Source: Acidobacteria bacterium UBA6911 (GTDB lineage: Bacteria > Acidobacteriota > UBA6911). Taken from it: a stretch of 9,497 nt of DNA. Shown piece after piece: positions 1 through 5,682 of the stretch. Numbering within the stretch: position 1 is the first letter of the stretch; every line of letters begins with the position of its first letter. The DNA is taken from the NCBI GenBank assembly GCA_002451015.1, contig DKBB01000311.1, positions 29,048 to 38,544 on the forward strand. The letters run 5' to 3'. A program made the translations under genes and the position numbers. The notes beneath the pieces are model-generated. The model was not told where the DNA came from. It was given only the letters and a program-made list of their open reading frames with translations, and ran no database searches.

Positions 1-1
1 T

Positions 2-163
2 ATACGTCCGGACCTTGAAAATTTCCGAACAGGCAGACATAAAGCCGCGTCTGAATATATCGGGTGCACTTCAGCGTGTCAAGCTATCGGCAGAGCGGCA
101 AAATATTGCGATGGAATCTGTAAAATAAAGCTCGAAACCGGAAGATTGTTCGGCGATCAGTAA
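2..163 (+). CDS. 3' end of an unidentified gene (partial, frame uncertain)
   Basis: The left edge appears to cut a gene. The frame starting at base 2 is open for 53 codons and stops at TAA 161-163; its peptide ends in KIKLETGRLFGDQ and has five cysteines (motifs like IGCTSACQAIG and YCDGIC), which could suggest metal or Fe-S binding. The frame starting at base 3 is also open, for 41 codons, to TAA at 126-128, and gives a less cysteine-rich helix-like tail (GALQRVKLSAERQNIAMESVK truncated). I recognise neither. The first frame is chosen only because it is longer; it uses several AGA/ACA/ATA codons unlike the genes to its right, which weakens it. The reading could also be non-coding. Confidence 0.3.
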   Translation: MRPDLENFRTGRHKAASEYIGCTSACQAIGRAAKYCDGICKIKLETGRLFGDQ

Positions 164-178
164 ATTAACTTTTTTTCA

Positions 179-206
179 GTTCATAAGGATGAACGAATGC
201 CATAAT
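179..206 (+). promoter_or_regulatory. Small inverted repeat with -10-like box upstream of the MscS gene
   Basis: GTTCAT (179-184) and ATGAAC (189-194) form a perfect 6-bp inverted repeat around AAGG, followed at 201-206 by CATAAT, which matches the sigma-70 -10 consensus at 5 of 6 positions. No good -35 hexamer is present at 16-18 nt, so the promoter call is weak and the repeat might be an operator or a minor hairpin. A run of seven T (170-176) lies just before the repeat but has no strong hairpin before it. Confidence 0.22.
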
Positions 207-249
207 ATCATTGAAACCCGGATCTTCATGCCACAGATGGAGTGTATGA

Positions 250-1593
250 ATGGAAACACTTTCAGATACGTTGAATTTTGATGCGCGTTACCTGGTCTAC
301 CCGTTAATAGCTCTGATTTTAGCCGTTGTCGTTCGTTTTATATTGATACGTATACTTCGGAAGTGGTCCGATAAGACCAAAACCGGCATAGACGATCGGA
401 TAGTAAACTACCTGGAAAACCTTGTTACACCGGTTCTTCTTCTTTCCGTCCTCTATTACCTAGTAATCCTGTTGCCTCTAACCACCCAAATCATTGATAA
501 TGCCCGGAAAGTCATACTGGTCGCTGCGATATTCCTGATTGCATTTCATTCCGCCAGGCTTTCCGTCTCCATCTTAAAGCTTTTTGAAATACGCTCGGAT
601 ACGATGCATCGTTTTCTCCAGCCCCTTCACACGCTGGCAAACGTAACCTTCGCGCTTCTGGCGATATTCCTGTCGTTAAAGATCTTCAATCTGAACATGT
701 ACAATCAGGGTGCCCGAATGGTCCGCATCCTCGGCATCCTGCTGGGCGCCTTTGTCTGCCTTCGAATCGTTAATCTTGGTGTCGCCCAGATGGAACGCCT
801 AGTGGAAAACAAAGATGCGGCGACAATGTCAGAGACGGAAAAAAGGACGAAAACTCTCGGAAAAATCATAAACAGCGCCGGATTCGTACTGATCATCGGT
901 ATCGCCCTCATGATGATCCTGAGCGAGTTCGAAATGGACATCATGCCGATCATCACAGGGGCCGGTATCGCGGGCCTGGCGATAGGTTTCGGCGCGCAGA
1001 ACCTTGTCCGGGACATCATCAGCGGATTTTTCCTGATCCTGGAAGACCAGATCCGGGTTGGAGATGTCGCCCAGATCAACGGCATCGGTGGCGTCGTGGA
1101 AGCAATCAAGCTTCGAACAACCATCCTCCGGGACCTTCATGGTGTCGTGCATATTTTCCCCAATGGGGAAATCAAGCAGGTCGCCAACATGACCAAGGAA
1201 TTTTCCTATGCCGTTATCGACGTGGGGGTCGCTTATAAGGAAAATGTGGACAAGGTGATGGAAATATTGAAAGGTGTGGGCGAAGAACTCCATGAGGATC
1301 CCGCCTTCGGCAATCTACTGATGGAACCACTGGAAATTCTCGGCGTGGACGATTTCGCCGACTCCCAGGTTACGATAAAGATTCGTATCAAGACACTCCC
1401 GTTAAAGCAGTGGATAGTGGGCCGAGAACTCCGACGTCGCATCAAAAATACCTTCGATGCCAGGAGTATTGAAATACCGTTCCCGCACGTTAGTGTATAT
1501 TTTGGAGAAGCCAGCAAATCGTTCGACCTGCTGCTTCGTAAAGAAGAAAAGGCCGCATCCCGGGCAGCAGGTCAGGACATCGGCGAATCATAA
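250..1593 (+). CDS. MscS-family mechanosensitive ion channel
   Basis: Inner-membrane channel of the small-conductance mechanosensitive (MscS) family, which opens under membrane tension and releases solutes during hypo-osmotic shock. The 447-residue product has about seven hydrophobic segments (roughly 15-36, 56-78, 86-108, 122-146, 157-178, 207-226 and the pore helix 233-263), so it is longer than three-helix E. coli MscS (286 aa) and closer to the multi-helix members. The family signature is clear: a Gly/Ala-rich pore helix with GAGIAGLAIGFGAQNLVRD (237-255), then ISGFFLILEDQIRVGD (257-272), the beta domain with FPNGEI (303-308), and a cytoplasmic alpha/beta domain ending near FPHVSVYF (411-418). 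A charged tail of about 25 residues follows. The ATG at 250 has GGAG at 239-242, seven bases away. It is the first gene of a same-strand run with rnhB 56 nt downstream. Family identity is firm; ion selectivity and physiological role are not visible. Confidence 0.95.
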   Translation: METLSDTLNFDARYLVYPLIALILAVVVRFILIRILRKWSDKTKTGIDDRIVNYLENLVTPVLLLSVLYYLVILLPLTTQIIDNARKVILVAAIFLIAFHSARLSVSILKLFEIRSDTMHRFLQPLHTLANVTFALLAIFLSLKIFNLNMYNQGARMVRILGILLGAFVCLRIVNLGVAQMERLVENKDAATMSETEKRTKTLGKIINSAGFVLIIGIALMMILSEFEMDIMPIITGAGIAGLAIGFGAQNLVRDIISGFFLILEDQIRVGDVAQINGIGGVVEAIKLRTTILRDLHGVVHIFPNGEIKQVANMTKEFSYAVIDVGVAYKENVDKVMEILKGVGEELHEDPAFGNLLMEPLEILGVDDFADSQVTIKIRIKTLPLKQWIVGRELRRRIKNTFDARSIEIPFPHVSVYFGEASKSFDLLLRKEEKAASRAAGQDIGES

Positions 1594-1638
1594 TAATTCG
1601 GCGTTTTTCTGTCTGGAATACCGAATGGAATAGAATCC

Positions 1639-1642
1639 GGAG
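1639..1642 (+). promoter_or_regulatory. Ribosome binding site deciding the TTG start of RNase HII
   Basis: GGAG lies seven bases before TTG 1650. No in-frame ATG offers a better-spaced site near this position, and the TTG start gives an N-terminal length like that of long RNase HII proteins, so the TTG is preferred. Confidence 0.6.
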
Positions 1643-1649
1643 TGGATCC

Positions 1650-2483
1650 TTGTCCGAAGAGATTGAACGCATTCTGTCTAAACCTGTTCATGAGTTGAAA
1701 GAATACCTGCATACTCGGGGACCGGATTTATCCAAGGAACTGCTTCAAGCTCTCGCGAAGGATCCGAGAAAAACGGCGAGGCAACTCGCCGACCTGATTC
1801 ACAAACAGAGGCTCCGGGACCTGCGTGAAGATGAGCGGCTGCAAAATCTGCTGCATTTCGAGCTGGGACTCTATGCACAGGGATATTGTTTGATCGCGGG
1901 AGTCGATGAAGCCGGCGTGGCTCCGCTCGCCGGTCCTGTTGTGGCGGCAGCGGTCATTCTACCGAAAAACTACAAACTGCCCGGTTTGAACGATTCCAAA
2001 AAAATTCTTAACCATCGAAAAAGGGAAATGCTGGCGCGACGGATCAAGCAGGATGCGGTCAGTTGGGCGACCGGCAGGGCCGAAGTCGAAGAGATTGATC
2101 GTCTTAACGTGTACCGTTCGAGCCTGATGGCTATGAAACGGGCCATTGAGGGCCTCGCCACAAAGCCGGAGTATGTGCTTGTCGACGCCCGCACAATTCC
2201 CCATTGCCCCTTCCCTCAAAAGGCTGTGGTACACGGGGACGCACTCTGTGCCTCCATTGCAGCTGCGTCCCTCATTGCCAAAACGACAAGAGATGCGCTT
2301 ATGATGGAATTGGACTGCGCCTATTCCGGCTACGGGTTCGCGAAGCATAAAGGATATCCGACTCCGGAACACCTGAAAATTCTAAAAAAGCGTGGACCGC
2401 TGCCGGTTCACCGGAAAAGTTTCTCCCCTGTACGAGAAGCCCTGGCCACGGGTCCGGCACAGAAGGATCTGTTCACGGAGTAA
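1650..2483 (+). CDS. rnhB: Ribonuclease HII, long form, with variant GRG motif
   Basis: Cytoplasmic RNase HII nicks DNA 5' of embedded ribonucleotides and starts ribonucleotide excision repair; it also cuts RNA in RNA-DNA hybrids. The 277-aa protein has an N-terminal helical extension of about 80 residues, as in Bacillus subtilis RnhB, then the catalytic domain: AGVDEAG (83-89) with metal-binding D86 and E87, LNDSKKI (113-119), D179 in LVDA, D197 in HGDAL followed by SIAAASLIAKTTRD, and the late KHKGYPT (232-238) and HRKSF (254-258) segments. All four acidic catalytic residues are present. Two conserved places differ: the usual DEAGRG reads DEAGVA (G89-V90-A91), and KGYGT reads KGYPT. The Gly-Arg-Gly loop is known to contact the ribonucleotide at the RNA-DNA junction, so specificity may be altered. 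Start is TTG. It probably shares a transcript with the MscS gene upstream (56-nt gap). Confidence 0.95.
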   Translation: MSEEIERILSKPVHELKEYLHTRGPDLSKELLQALAKDPRKTARQLADLIHKQRLRDLREDERLQNLLHFELGLYAQGYCLIAGVDEAGVAPLAGPVVAAAVILPKNYKLPGLNDSKKILNHRKREMLARRIKQDAVSWATGRAEVEEIDRLNVYRSSLMAMKRAIEGLATKPEYVLVDARTIPHCPFPQKAVVHGDALCASIAAASLIAKTTRDALMMELDCAYSGYGFAKHKGYPTPEHLKILKKRGPLPVHRKSFSPVREALATGPAQKDLFTE

Positions 2484-2507
2484 CAGCCTTCCCTTTCCGC
2501 TTGTAGC

Positions 2508-2535
2508 CACAACAAAGGTTGTGCTAGAAACGGTT
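2508..2535 (+). terminator. Weak hairpin between rnhB and the SnoaL-like gene
   Basis: CACAAC (2508-2513) and GTTGTG (2518-2523) pair around AAAG; TTTTT follows only about ten bases later. The stem is short and AT-rich, so this would at most attenuate transcription in the 82-nt gap after rnhB. Confidence 0.25.
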
Positions 2536-2552
2536 TTTCGACAAATTCATTC

Positions 2553-2557
2553 AGGAG
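2553..2557 (+). promoter_or_regulatory. Ribosome binding site fixing the start of the SnoaL-like gene
   Basis: AGGAG sits eight bases before ATG 2566. The same frame is open back to 2392, inside rnhB, but that part has no ribosome binding site and an arginine- and proline-rich, non-family sequence, so the internal ATG is taken as the true start. Confidence 0.7.
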
Positions 2558-2565
2558 AATCGCGA

Positions 2566-3366
2566 ATGAGCAATAAGCAAACCGAAAAATCCCCTCGAAA
2601 AACACCTTGGATACCCGTTGTAGCAGTGATTTTACTTGTAGGAATTATCGTCGTCTTCAATGGCAGGATAGAAAAGCTTGAAAAACGGCTGCAGCGGACC
2701 GAGGACATTCAGGCGATCGAACGGCTGCAGTACGCCTATAACTATTATGTCGAGCACATGCTGAAACAGGAGATCATCGATTGTTTCGCCGACAGCCCGG
2801 ATGTTCTGCTCGACTGGCTTGAAGGCAAGTGGAAGGGCAAAGGGGGGGTAAAAAAATATTTCGACGTCAACCAGGTGCCCCCCTCAAATTTTCTGCATCA
2901 GCTAATCCCTTCGGCCGGCCTCATTACCGTAGCTCCTGACGGGAAAACAGCCCATGGCAGATGGTATGCTTTCGGCGGCGTAATGATGCCCTCGCAGCCC
3001 CAGGAGGGCGAAGAACAAACCGTAAGCCGTTCATTTATCAATGGTATTTATGAAATCGGCTACATTAAAGAAAGCAACATCTGGAAAATATTGAAGATCA
3101 AATGGACCATCCCGTACGGAGTGAGAATTTACGACGGATGGATTAGACCGGAGGACATTGCAGGTCCGATGCTCCAGGAACCGCCGGAAGCGGGCAGCGG
3201 GCCGATGACCCCGGATGTTCCGATGGACAGCGAGGATTTGCGCTACGTCACCGGTTATATTCTACCGTTCCATTTCACCCACCCGGTCACGGGTGAACAG
3301 ACCAGCGAGGCAACGCGCAATAAGCGGCTGAAACCGCTGCAGGTAGAAAAGACAGAATCGCAATGA
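2566..3366 (+). CDS. Membrane-anchored SnoaL/NTF2-like domain protein
   Basis: The 266-aa product starts with a short basic stretch (KSPRKTPW) and one hydrophobic segment at about residues 14-31, most likely an uncleaved signal anchor, then a charged, coiled-coil-like linker (RIEKLEKRLQRTEDIQAIERLQ). The segment that follows has the layout of SnoaL-like cone-fold domains: a first helix ending AYNYYVEHMLKQEIIDCFAD, a G-V-K-K-Y-F element, then strands with HGRWYAFGG, NGIYEIGYIKESNIWKILKIKW and a DGW near the end. A proline-rich C-terminal tail of about 80 residues (QEPPEAGSGPM, YVTGYILPFHFTHP) extends beyond the usual 130-150-aa domain. Members include enzymes, such as polyketide cyclases and dehydratases, and non-enzymatic binders; no catalytic residues can be assigned. 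The domain is inferred from pattern, not from alignment. It converges on the alcohol dehydrogenase gene. Confidence 0.68.
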   Translation: MSNKQTEKSPRKTPWIPVVAVILLVGIIVVFNGRIEKLEKRLQRTEDIQAIERLQYAYNYYVEHMLKQEIIDCFADSPDVLLDWLEGKWKGKGGVKKYFDVNQVPPSNFLHQLIPSAGLITVAPDGKTAHGRWYAFGGVMMPSQPQEGEEQTVSRSFINGIYEIGYIKESNIWKILKIKWTIPYGVRIYDGWIRPEDIAGPMLQEPPEAGSGPMTPDVPMDSEDLRYVTGYILPFHFTHPVTGEQTSEATRNKRLKPLQVEKTESQ

Positions 3367-3375
3367 GGCAGCGAA

Positions 3376-3417
3376 CCCCGGAGTTGCGGGGACCTCGAAG
3401 ATATGCGAGGCGTATTT
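3376..3417 (+). terminator. Tandem hairpins ending the plus-strand operon
   Basis: Just after the stop of the SnoaL-like gene two GC-rich inverted repeats follow each other: CCCCG/CGGGG (3376-3380, 3387-3391) and CCTCG/CGAGG (3393-3397, 3406-3410). The second is followed by CGTATTTTC. The stems are only 5 bp, so termination is plausible rather than certain. Confidence 0.4.
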
Positions 3418-3447
3418 TCAGGTTCAAATGATTTTTTCAATTAAAAT

Positions 3448-3473
3448 GAGGGGCGCCCTTTCGGATGCCCCTC
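3448..3473 (-). terminator. Hairpin terminator of the alcohol dehydrogenase gene
   Basis: On the minus strand GAGGGGC pairs with GCCCCTC, and the stem continues past one A/C mismatch through a U-G and two C-G pairs to a GAAA tetraloop, giving an 11-step stem starting 12 nt after the dehydrogenase stop. ATTTTAATT follows on the minus strand. On the plus strand the hairpin is followed by CATTCTATA, so it suits the minus-strand gene best but may stop both convergent transcripts. Confidence 0.65.
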
Positions 3474-3485
3474 CATTCTATACAG

Positions 3486-4580
3486 TTAAGGTTTTAGGAC
3501 CGCTTTGAGGGTTTTTCCTTTTTCCGAATCCTCGGCCGCATCGTTGATCTGATCCAGGGAGTAGAACTTGATCAGACGATCGAATGGAAACCGACCCTGC
3601 TTATATAGATCGATCAGTTGCGGTATAAAAATTTCGGGAACACAATCCCCTTCGACAATACCCTTTACCGTGCGACCGTCAAGGAGATGCTGCATTTCCA
3701 GATTCACTTCCGCACCGGCGGGAGCCACACCGATCAATCCGCAGACGCCTCCCATCATGAGGCAATCCACCGCCTGGCGGAAAACCGCTGGAATACCTGT
3801 ACATTCCAAAGTGTACGCGATACCCCCTCCGGTAATCTTCCTGATTTCCTCAACCACATCGGCCTTGCTGGAATCGAGGGTATGTGTTGCGCCGAACTCC
3901 TTGGACAACTGCAGGCGGCTCTCCACAACGTCAACGCCGATAATCTGCGTACAGCCGCAGACGACAGCTGCCATGATGGCGCTCAATCCCACGGAACCTA
4001 TACCGAACACGGCTATGGAAGAACCCGGTTTAGGACTCAGAGAGTTTATGACGCCCCCGGCACCCGTTTGAATGCCGCAACCCATCGGACTGAGAATTTC
4101 AAGGGGAACATCCGTGGGCACTTTGGCAACACTGCGCTCGGAAACCAGGGAATAGGTCGCAAACGTCGACTGGCCAAAAAAGGATCCGTATATTGTTTCT
4201 TTGTCCTTCTTCATGGTGGTGGATCCGTCGGCCCGCCGTCCACCGAAGTTCAGCCTCTTGAAGTCGGGGCACCAGTTGGGTATTCCCTGCTTGCAGGAAT
4301 TGCATACTCCGCAGGAAAGAAAACTCGTCGCCACATGATCGCCGGGTTTGACCTTGGTCACCTGGGACCCGACTTTTTCGACGATGCCAGCTCCTTCGTG
4401 CCCGAACACACCCGGAAGCGGGATCGGCAAATACTGCATGCGGGCTACAAGGTCCGTATGGCACAGTCCCGAACTTACGATCTTGACCAGTACTTCGTCG
4501 GCTCTCGGCTCTTCAAGTTCGATCTCTTCAATATTGAAAGGTCCCCCTGCCTCGCGTACTACGGCTGCTTTGATCTTCAT
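3486..4580 (-). CDS. Zinc-dependent alcohol dehydrogenase, aryl-alcohol dehydrogenase type
   Basis: Cytoplasmic medium-chain dehydrogenase that oxidises an alcohol to an aldehyde or ketone with NAD. In the 364-aa product the catalytic zinc ligands are C40 (in GLCHTD), H61 (in FGHEGAG) and C168 (in MGCG); the structural zinc uses C90, C93, C96 and C104. The Rossmann motif GIGSVG is at 193-198 and D217 at the end of the second strand favours NAD over NADP. Segments such as LNFGGRRADGS, FFGQSTFATY and IQTGAGGVINSL are typical of the benzyl/aryl-alcohol dehydrogenase branch, so an aromatic or bulky alcohol is a fair guess, not a demonstrated substrate. ATG occurs twice in tandem (4583 and 4580); the second is preferred because GGAGG is six bases from it and only three from the first. 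It appears to be transcribed alone from a promoter near 4700, converging on the SnoaL-like gene. Confidence 0.93.
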   Translation of the reverse strand: MKIKAAVVREAGGPFNIEEIELEEPRADEVLVKIVSSGLCHTDLVARMQYLPIPLPGVFGHEGAGIVEKVGSQVTKVKPGDHVATSFLSCGVCNSCKQGIPNWCPDFKRLNFGGRRADGSTTMKKDKETIYGSFFGQSTFATYSLVSERSVAKVPTDVPLEILSPMGCGIQTGAGGVINSLSPKPGSSIAVFGIGSVGLSAIMAAVVCGCTQIIGVDVVESRLQLSKEFGATHTLDSSKADVVEEIRKITGGGIAYTLECTGIPAVFRQAVDCLMMGGVCGLIGVAPAGAEVNLEMQHLLDGRTVKGIVEGDCVPEIFIPQLIDLYKQGRFPFDRLIKFYSLDQINDAAEDSEKGKTLKAVLKP

Positions 4581-4586
4581 CATACA

Positions 4587-4591
4587 CCTCC
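4587..4591 (-). promoter_or_regulatory. Ribosome binding site choosing between two tandem ATGs
   Basis: GGAGG on the minus strand is followed by TGT-ATG-ATG. Spacing is three bases to the first ATG and six to the second, which favours the second (4580) and shortens the protein by one methionine. Confidence 0.6.
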
Positions 4592-4682
4592 GAATGTCAG
4601 TTAATATTTCCAGCCGCCACTGTCGAGTTTATAAATAGCTGGTTATATTTCTTCCCCGGCATTGTTTGTGCGGCGACCTTAA

Positions 4683-4713
4683 CTTATAGGACATTCTGCC
4701 ACTGGACACAAGC
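4683..4713 (-). promoter_or_regulatory. Putative promoter of the alcohol dehydrogenase gene
   Basis: On the minus strand TTGTGT (4706-4711) and TATAAG (4683-4688) are 17 bp apart; the -10 matches consensus at 5 of 6 places, the -35 only in its TTG. Predicted transcription start is near 4676, giving a leader of about 95 nt. The -35 lies within GCTTGTGTCC (4704-4713), which recurs in the same position upstream of the SDR gene. Confidence 0.5.
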
Positions 4714-5038
4714 TTTGAATTGGTTGCATTTTTCTGTTTAGTCGCTTGTCTAAAATCCCCTTACGGTAACGGGAAATCTGGCTGCAGGGGCCGGAGTTTC
4801 GAACTGCGATCCGCCGTATTAATCCCTTAACAACCGCGTTCGACATTTCAAGCTTCGAAGGTGAGTAGTTGACTCTTCCGGGCTGCCGGATTACCTTAAT
4901 AGCAGGGAACGATCGGCTGGATCTTCCCCTAATCCGCCTTTTTCAAGGGGTTTCGGCCGCTTCGCTGGACAAGCTGCAGTAGAAACTTTGTGGGAGATGC
5001 GGACTAAAACATTATCAAAGTAAAAAAAGTGAGGACAA

Positions 5039-5488
5039 ATGAAGACAGATCGATTTTCATACCCGCTGCGAATCCTACTCATCATTCTACTGCTGGGAGC
5101 CTCCTTCACGCTCTTTGCCGGCGAGGATGTGGTTCTTCCTGACCTGCCCCGGATCTCTGTTGAAGAATTGAAAGATATGGTGGATAAAAAAGCGGACATC
5201 GTGATTGTGGATACACGCGACGGTGGAAGTTACGCTGCCGGCCACATAAAAGGGGCCATTAACATATACTACGACGTAACGTCGGATCCGATGCAAAGGC
5301 AGATGATGCTGATCGCGCTGCCCATGGATAAATTGATCGTTACTTACTGCGACTGCACGGACGATGCGAACAGCGCGAACGTCGTGCAGGAGCTTTATGA
5401 CCTGGGTTACGATCTGGATAAGATAAAGGTATTGAGCGGTGGCTCGCTCCGCTGGGTTGAAATGAAATACCCCATGGTCGGACTTTAA
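5039..5488 (+). CDS. Exported single-domain rhodanese-like protein
   Basis: The 149-aa product has a signal peptide (basic start, hydrophobic core at about 11-26, LFAG with probable cleavage near 28), so it is likely periplasmic. The remaining 120 residues form one rhodanese domain: ISVEELKDMV (39-48), IVIVDTRD (54-61), the GHIKGAINI motif (68-76), the active loop starting with C104 in VTYCDC, and VLSGGSLRWVEMKYP (131-145) at the end. C104 is the expected persulfide-carrying cysteine. The loop reads CDCTDDANSA, two residues longer than the usual CxxGxRSA, with a second cysteine C106 two residues on; such loops occur in other exported rhodanese-like proteins. Typical roles are transfer of sulfane sulfur or binding of thiol/oxyanion species; substrate unknown. 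It converges on the SDR gene, with no obvious operon partner. Confidence 0.88.
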   Translation: MKTDRFSYPLRILLIILLLGASFTLFAGEDVVLPDLPRISVEELKDMVDKKADIVIVDTRDGGSYAAGHIKGAINIYYDVTSDPMQRQMMLIALPMDKLIVTYCDCTDDANSANVVQELYDLGYDLDKIKVLSGGSLRWVEMKYPMVGL

Positions 5489-5528
5489 TCGGCTTTATAC
5501 CGCCTGAAACTACTCTTAAACGCGATAA

Positions 5529-5559
5529 GCGATGGAAAAGCCTCAGGCCATTCCATCGC
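5529..5559. terminator. Strong hairpin between the convergent rhodanese and SDR genes
   Basis: GCGATGGAA (5529-5537) and TTCCATCGC (5551-5559) form a perfect 9-bp stem, with an inner GCC/GGC stem and TCA loop. It begins 40 nt after the rhodanese stop. No T-run follows on the plus strand; on the minus strand TTATCGCGTTT follows. It probably acts as a transcript end or 3'-end stabiliser rather than a textbook intrinsic terminator. Confidence 0.45.
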
Positions 5560-5627
5560 CTGTCGCCAATCAAAAGCTCATAAGAAATCCGCTACAGTGG
5601 CATAGCCCCATAGCCCGATGGCTTTTG

Positions 5628-5677
5628 GGTGCAGTTGCACCGGTGGATCGTTTCCCGATGATTTCAAACGGGAAACG
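5628..5677 (-). terminator. Hairpins downstream of the SDR gene
   Basis: CGTTTCCCG (5649-5657) and CGGGAAACG (5669-5677) form a perfect 9-bp stem with an 11-nt loop, only five bases beyond the SDR stop on the minus strand. A second small repeat, GGTGC/GCACC (5628-5632, 5637-5641) with loop AGTT, adjoins it. There is no poly-T tract, so these are 3'-end hairpins with uncertain terminator strength. Confidence 0.45.
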
Positions 5678-5682
5678 CAGGT

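Larger units (their letters stand above)
4584..5038. other. Non-coding stretch between divergent dehydrogenase and rhodanese genes
   Basis: These 455 nt hold no ORF with coding character on either strand. The left part carries the alcohol dehydrogenase ribosome binding site and probable promoter. The right part must serve the rhodanese gene: GAGG at 5031-5034 is its ribosome binding site (a rather tight four-base spacing), and TTGTGG (4989-4994) followed after 16 nt by CATTAT (5011-5016) is a weak promoter candidate. A second weak candidate is TTGACT (4869-4874) with TACCTT (4892-4897). CTTCGAAG (4853-4860) is a short palindrome. About 150 nt in the middle remain unexplained. Confidence 0.55.

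Noticed and set aside
829..1293. Minus-strand open frames within the MscS gene
   Set aside because: Shadows of the MscS coding frame; no start signals and no recognisable protein features.
1596..1626. ATTCGG...CCGAAT repeat between the MscS and rnhB genes as a terminator
   Set aside because: The 19-nt loop and AT-rich 6-bp stem without a T-run after it make a terminator unlikely; the genes are probably co-transcribed.
2392..2565. N-terminal extension of the SnoaL-like protein overlapping rnhB
   Set aside because: No ribosome binding site at 2392, Arg/Pro-rich non-family sequence, and a well-spaced AGGAG before ATG 2566.
3618..4604. Long plus-strand open frame opposite the alcohol dehydrogenase gene
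   Set aside because: It is the antisense shadow of a gene with every family residue in place; its translation is low-complexity, rich in His and Arg, with no motif and no suitable ribosome binding site.
4690..4740. Sigma-54 type promoter near TTGGTTGCATT
   Set aside because: TTGCA is present, but no TGGCAC lies at the required distance upstream.
4756..4773. Imperfect palindrome CCCCTTACGGTAACGGG
   Set aside because: The arms need a bulged base and leave almost no loop; too weak to call a hairpin or operator.
4783..4876. Functional tRNA gene on the minus strand
   Set aside because: T-arm-like string only; no matching acceptor 5' half, no D-arm or anticodon arm that folds.
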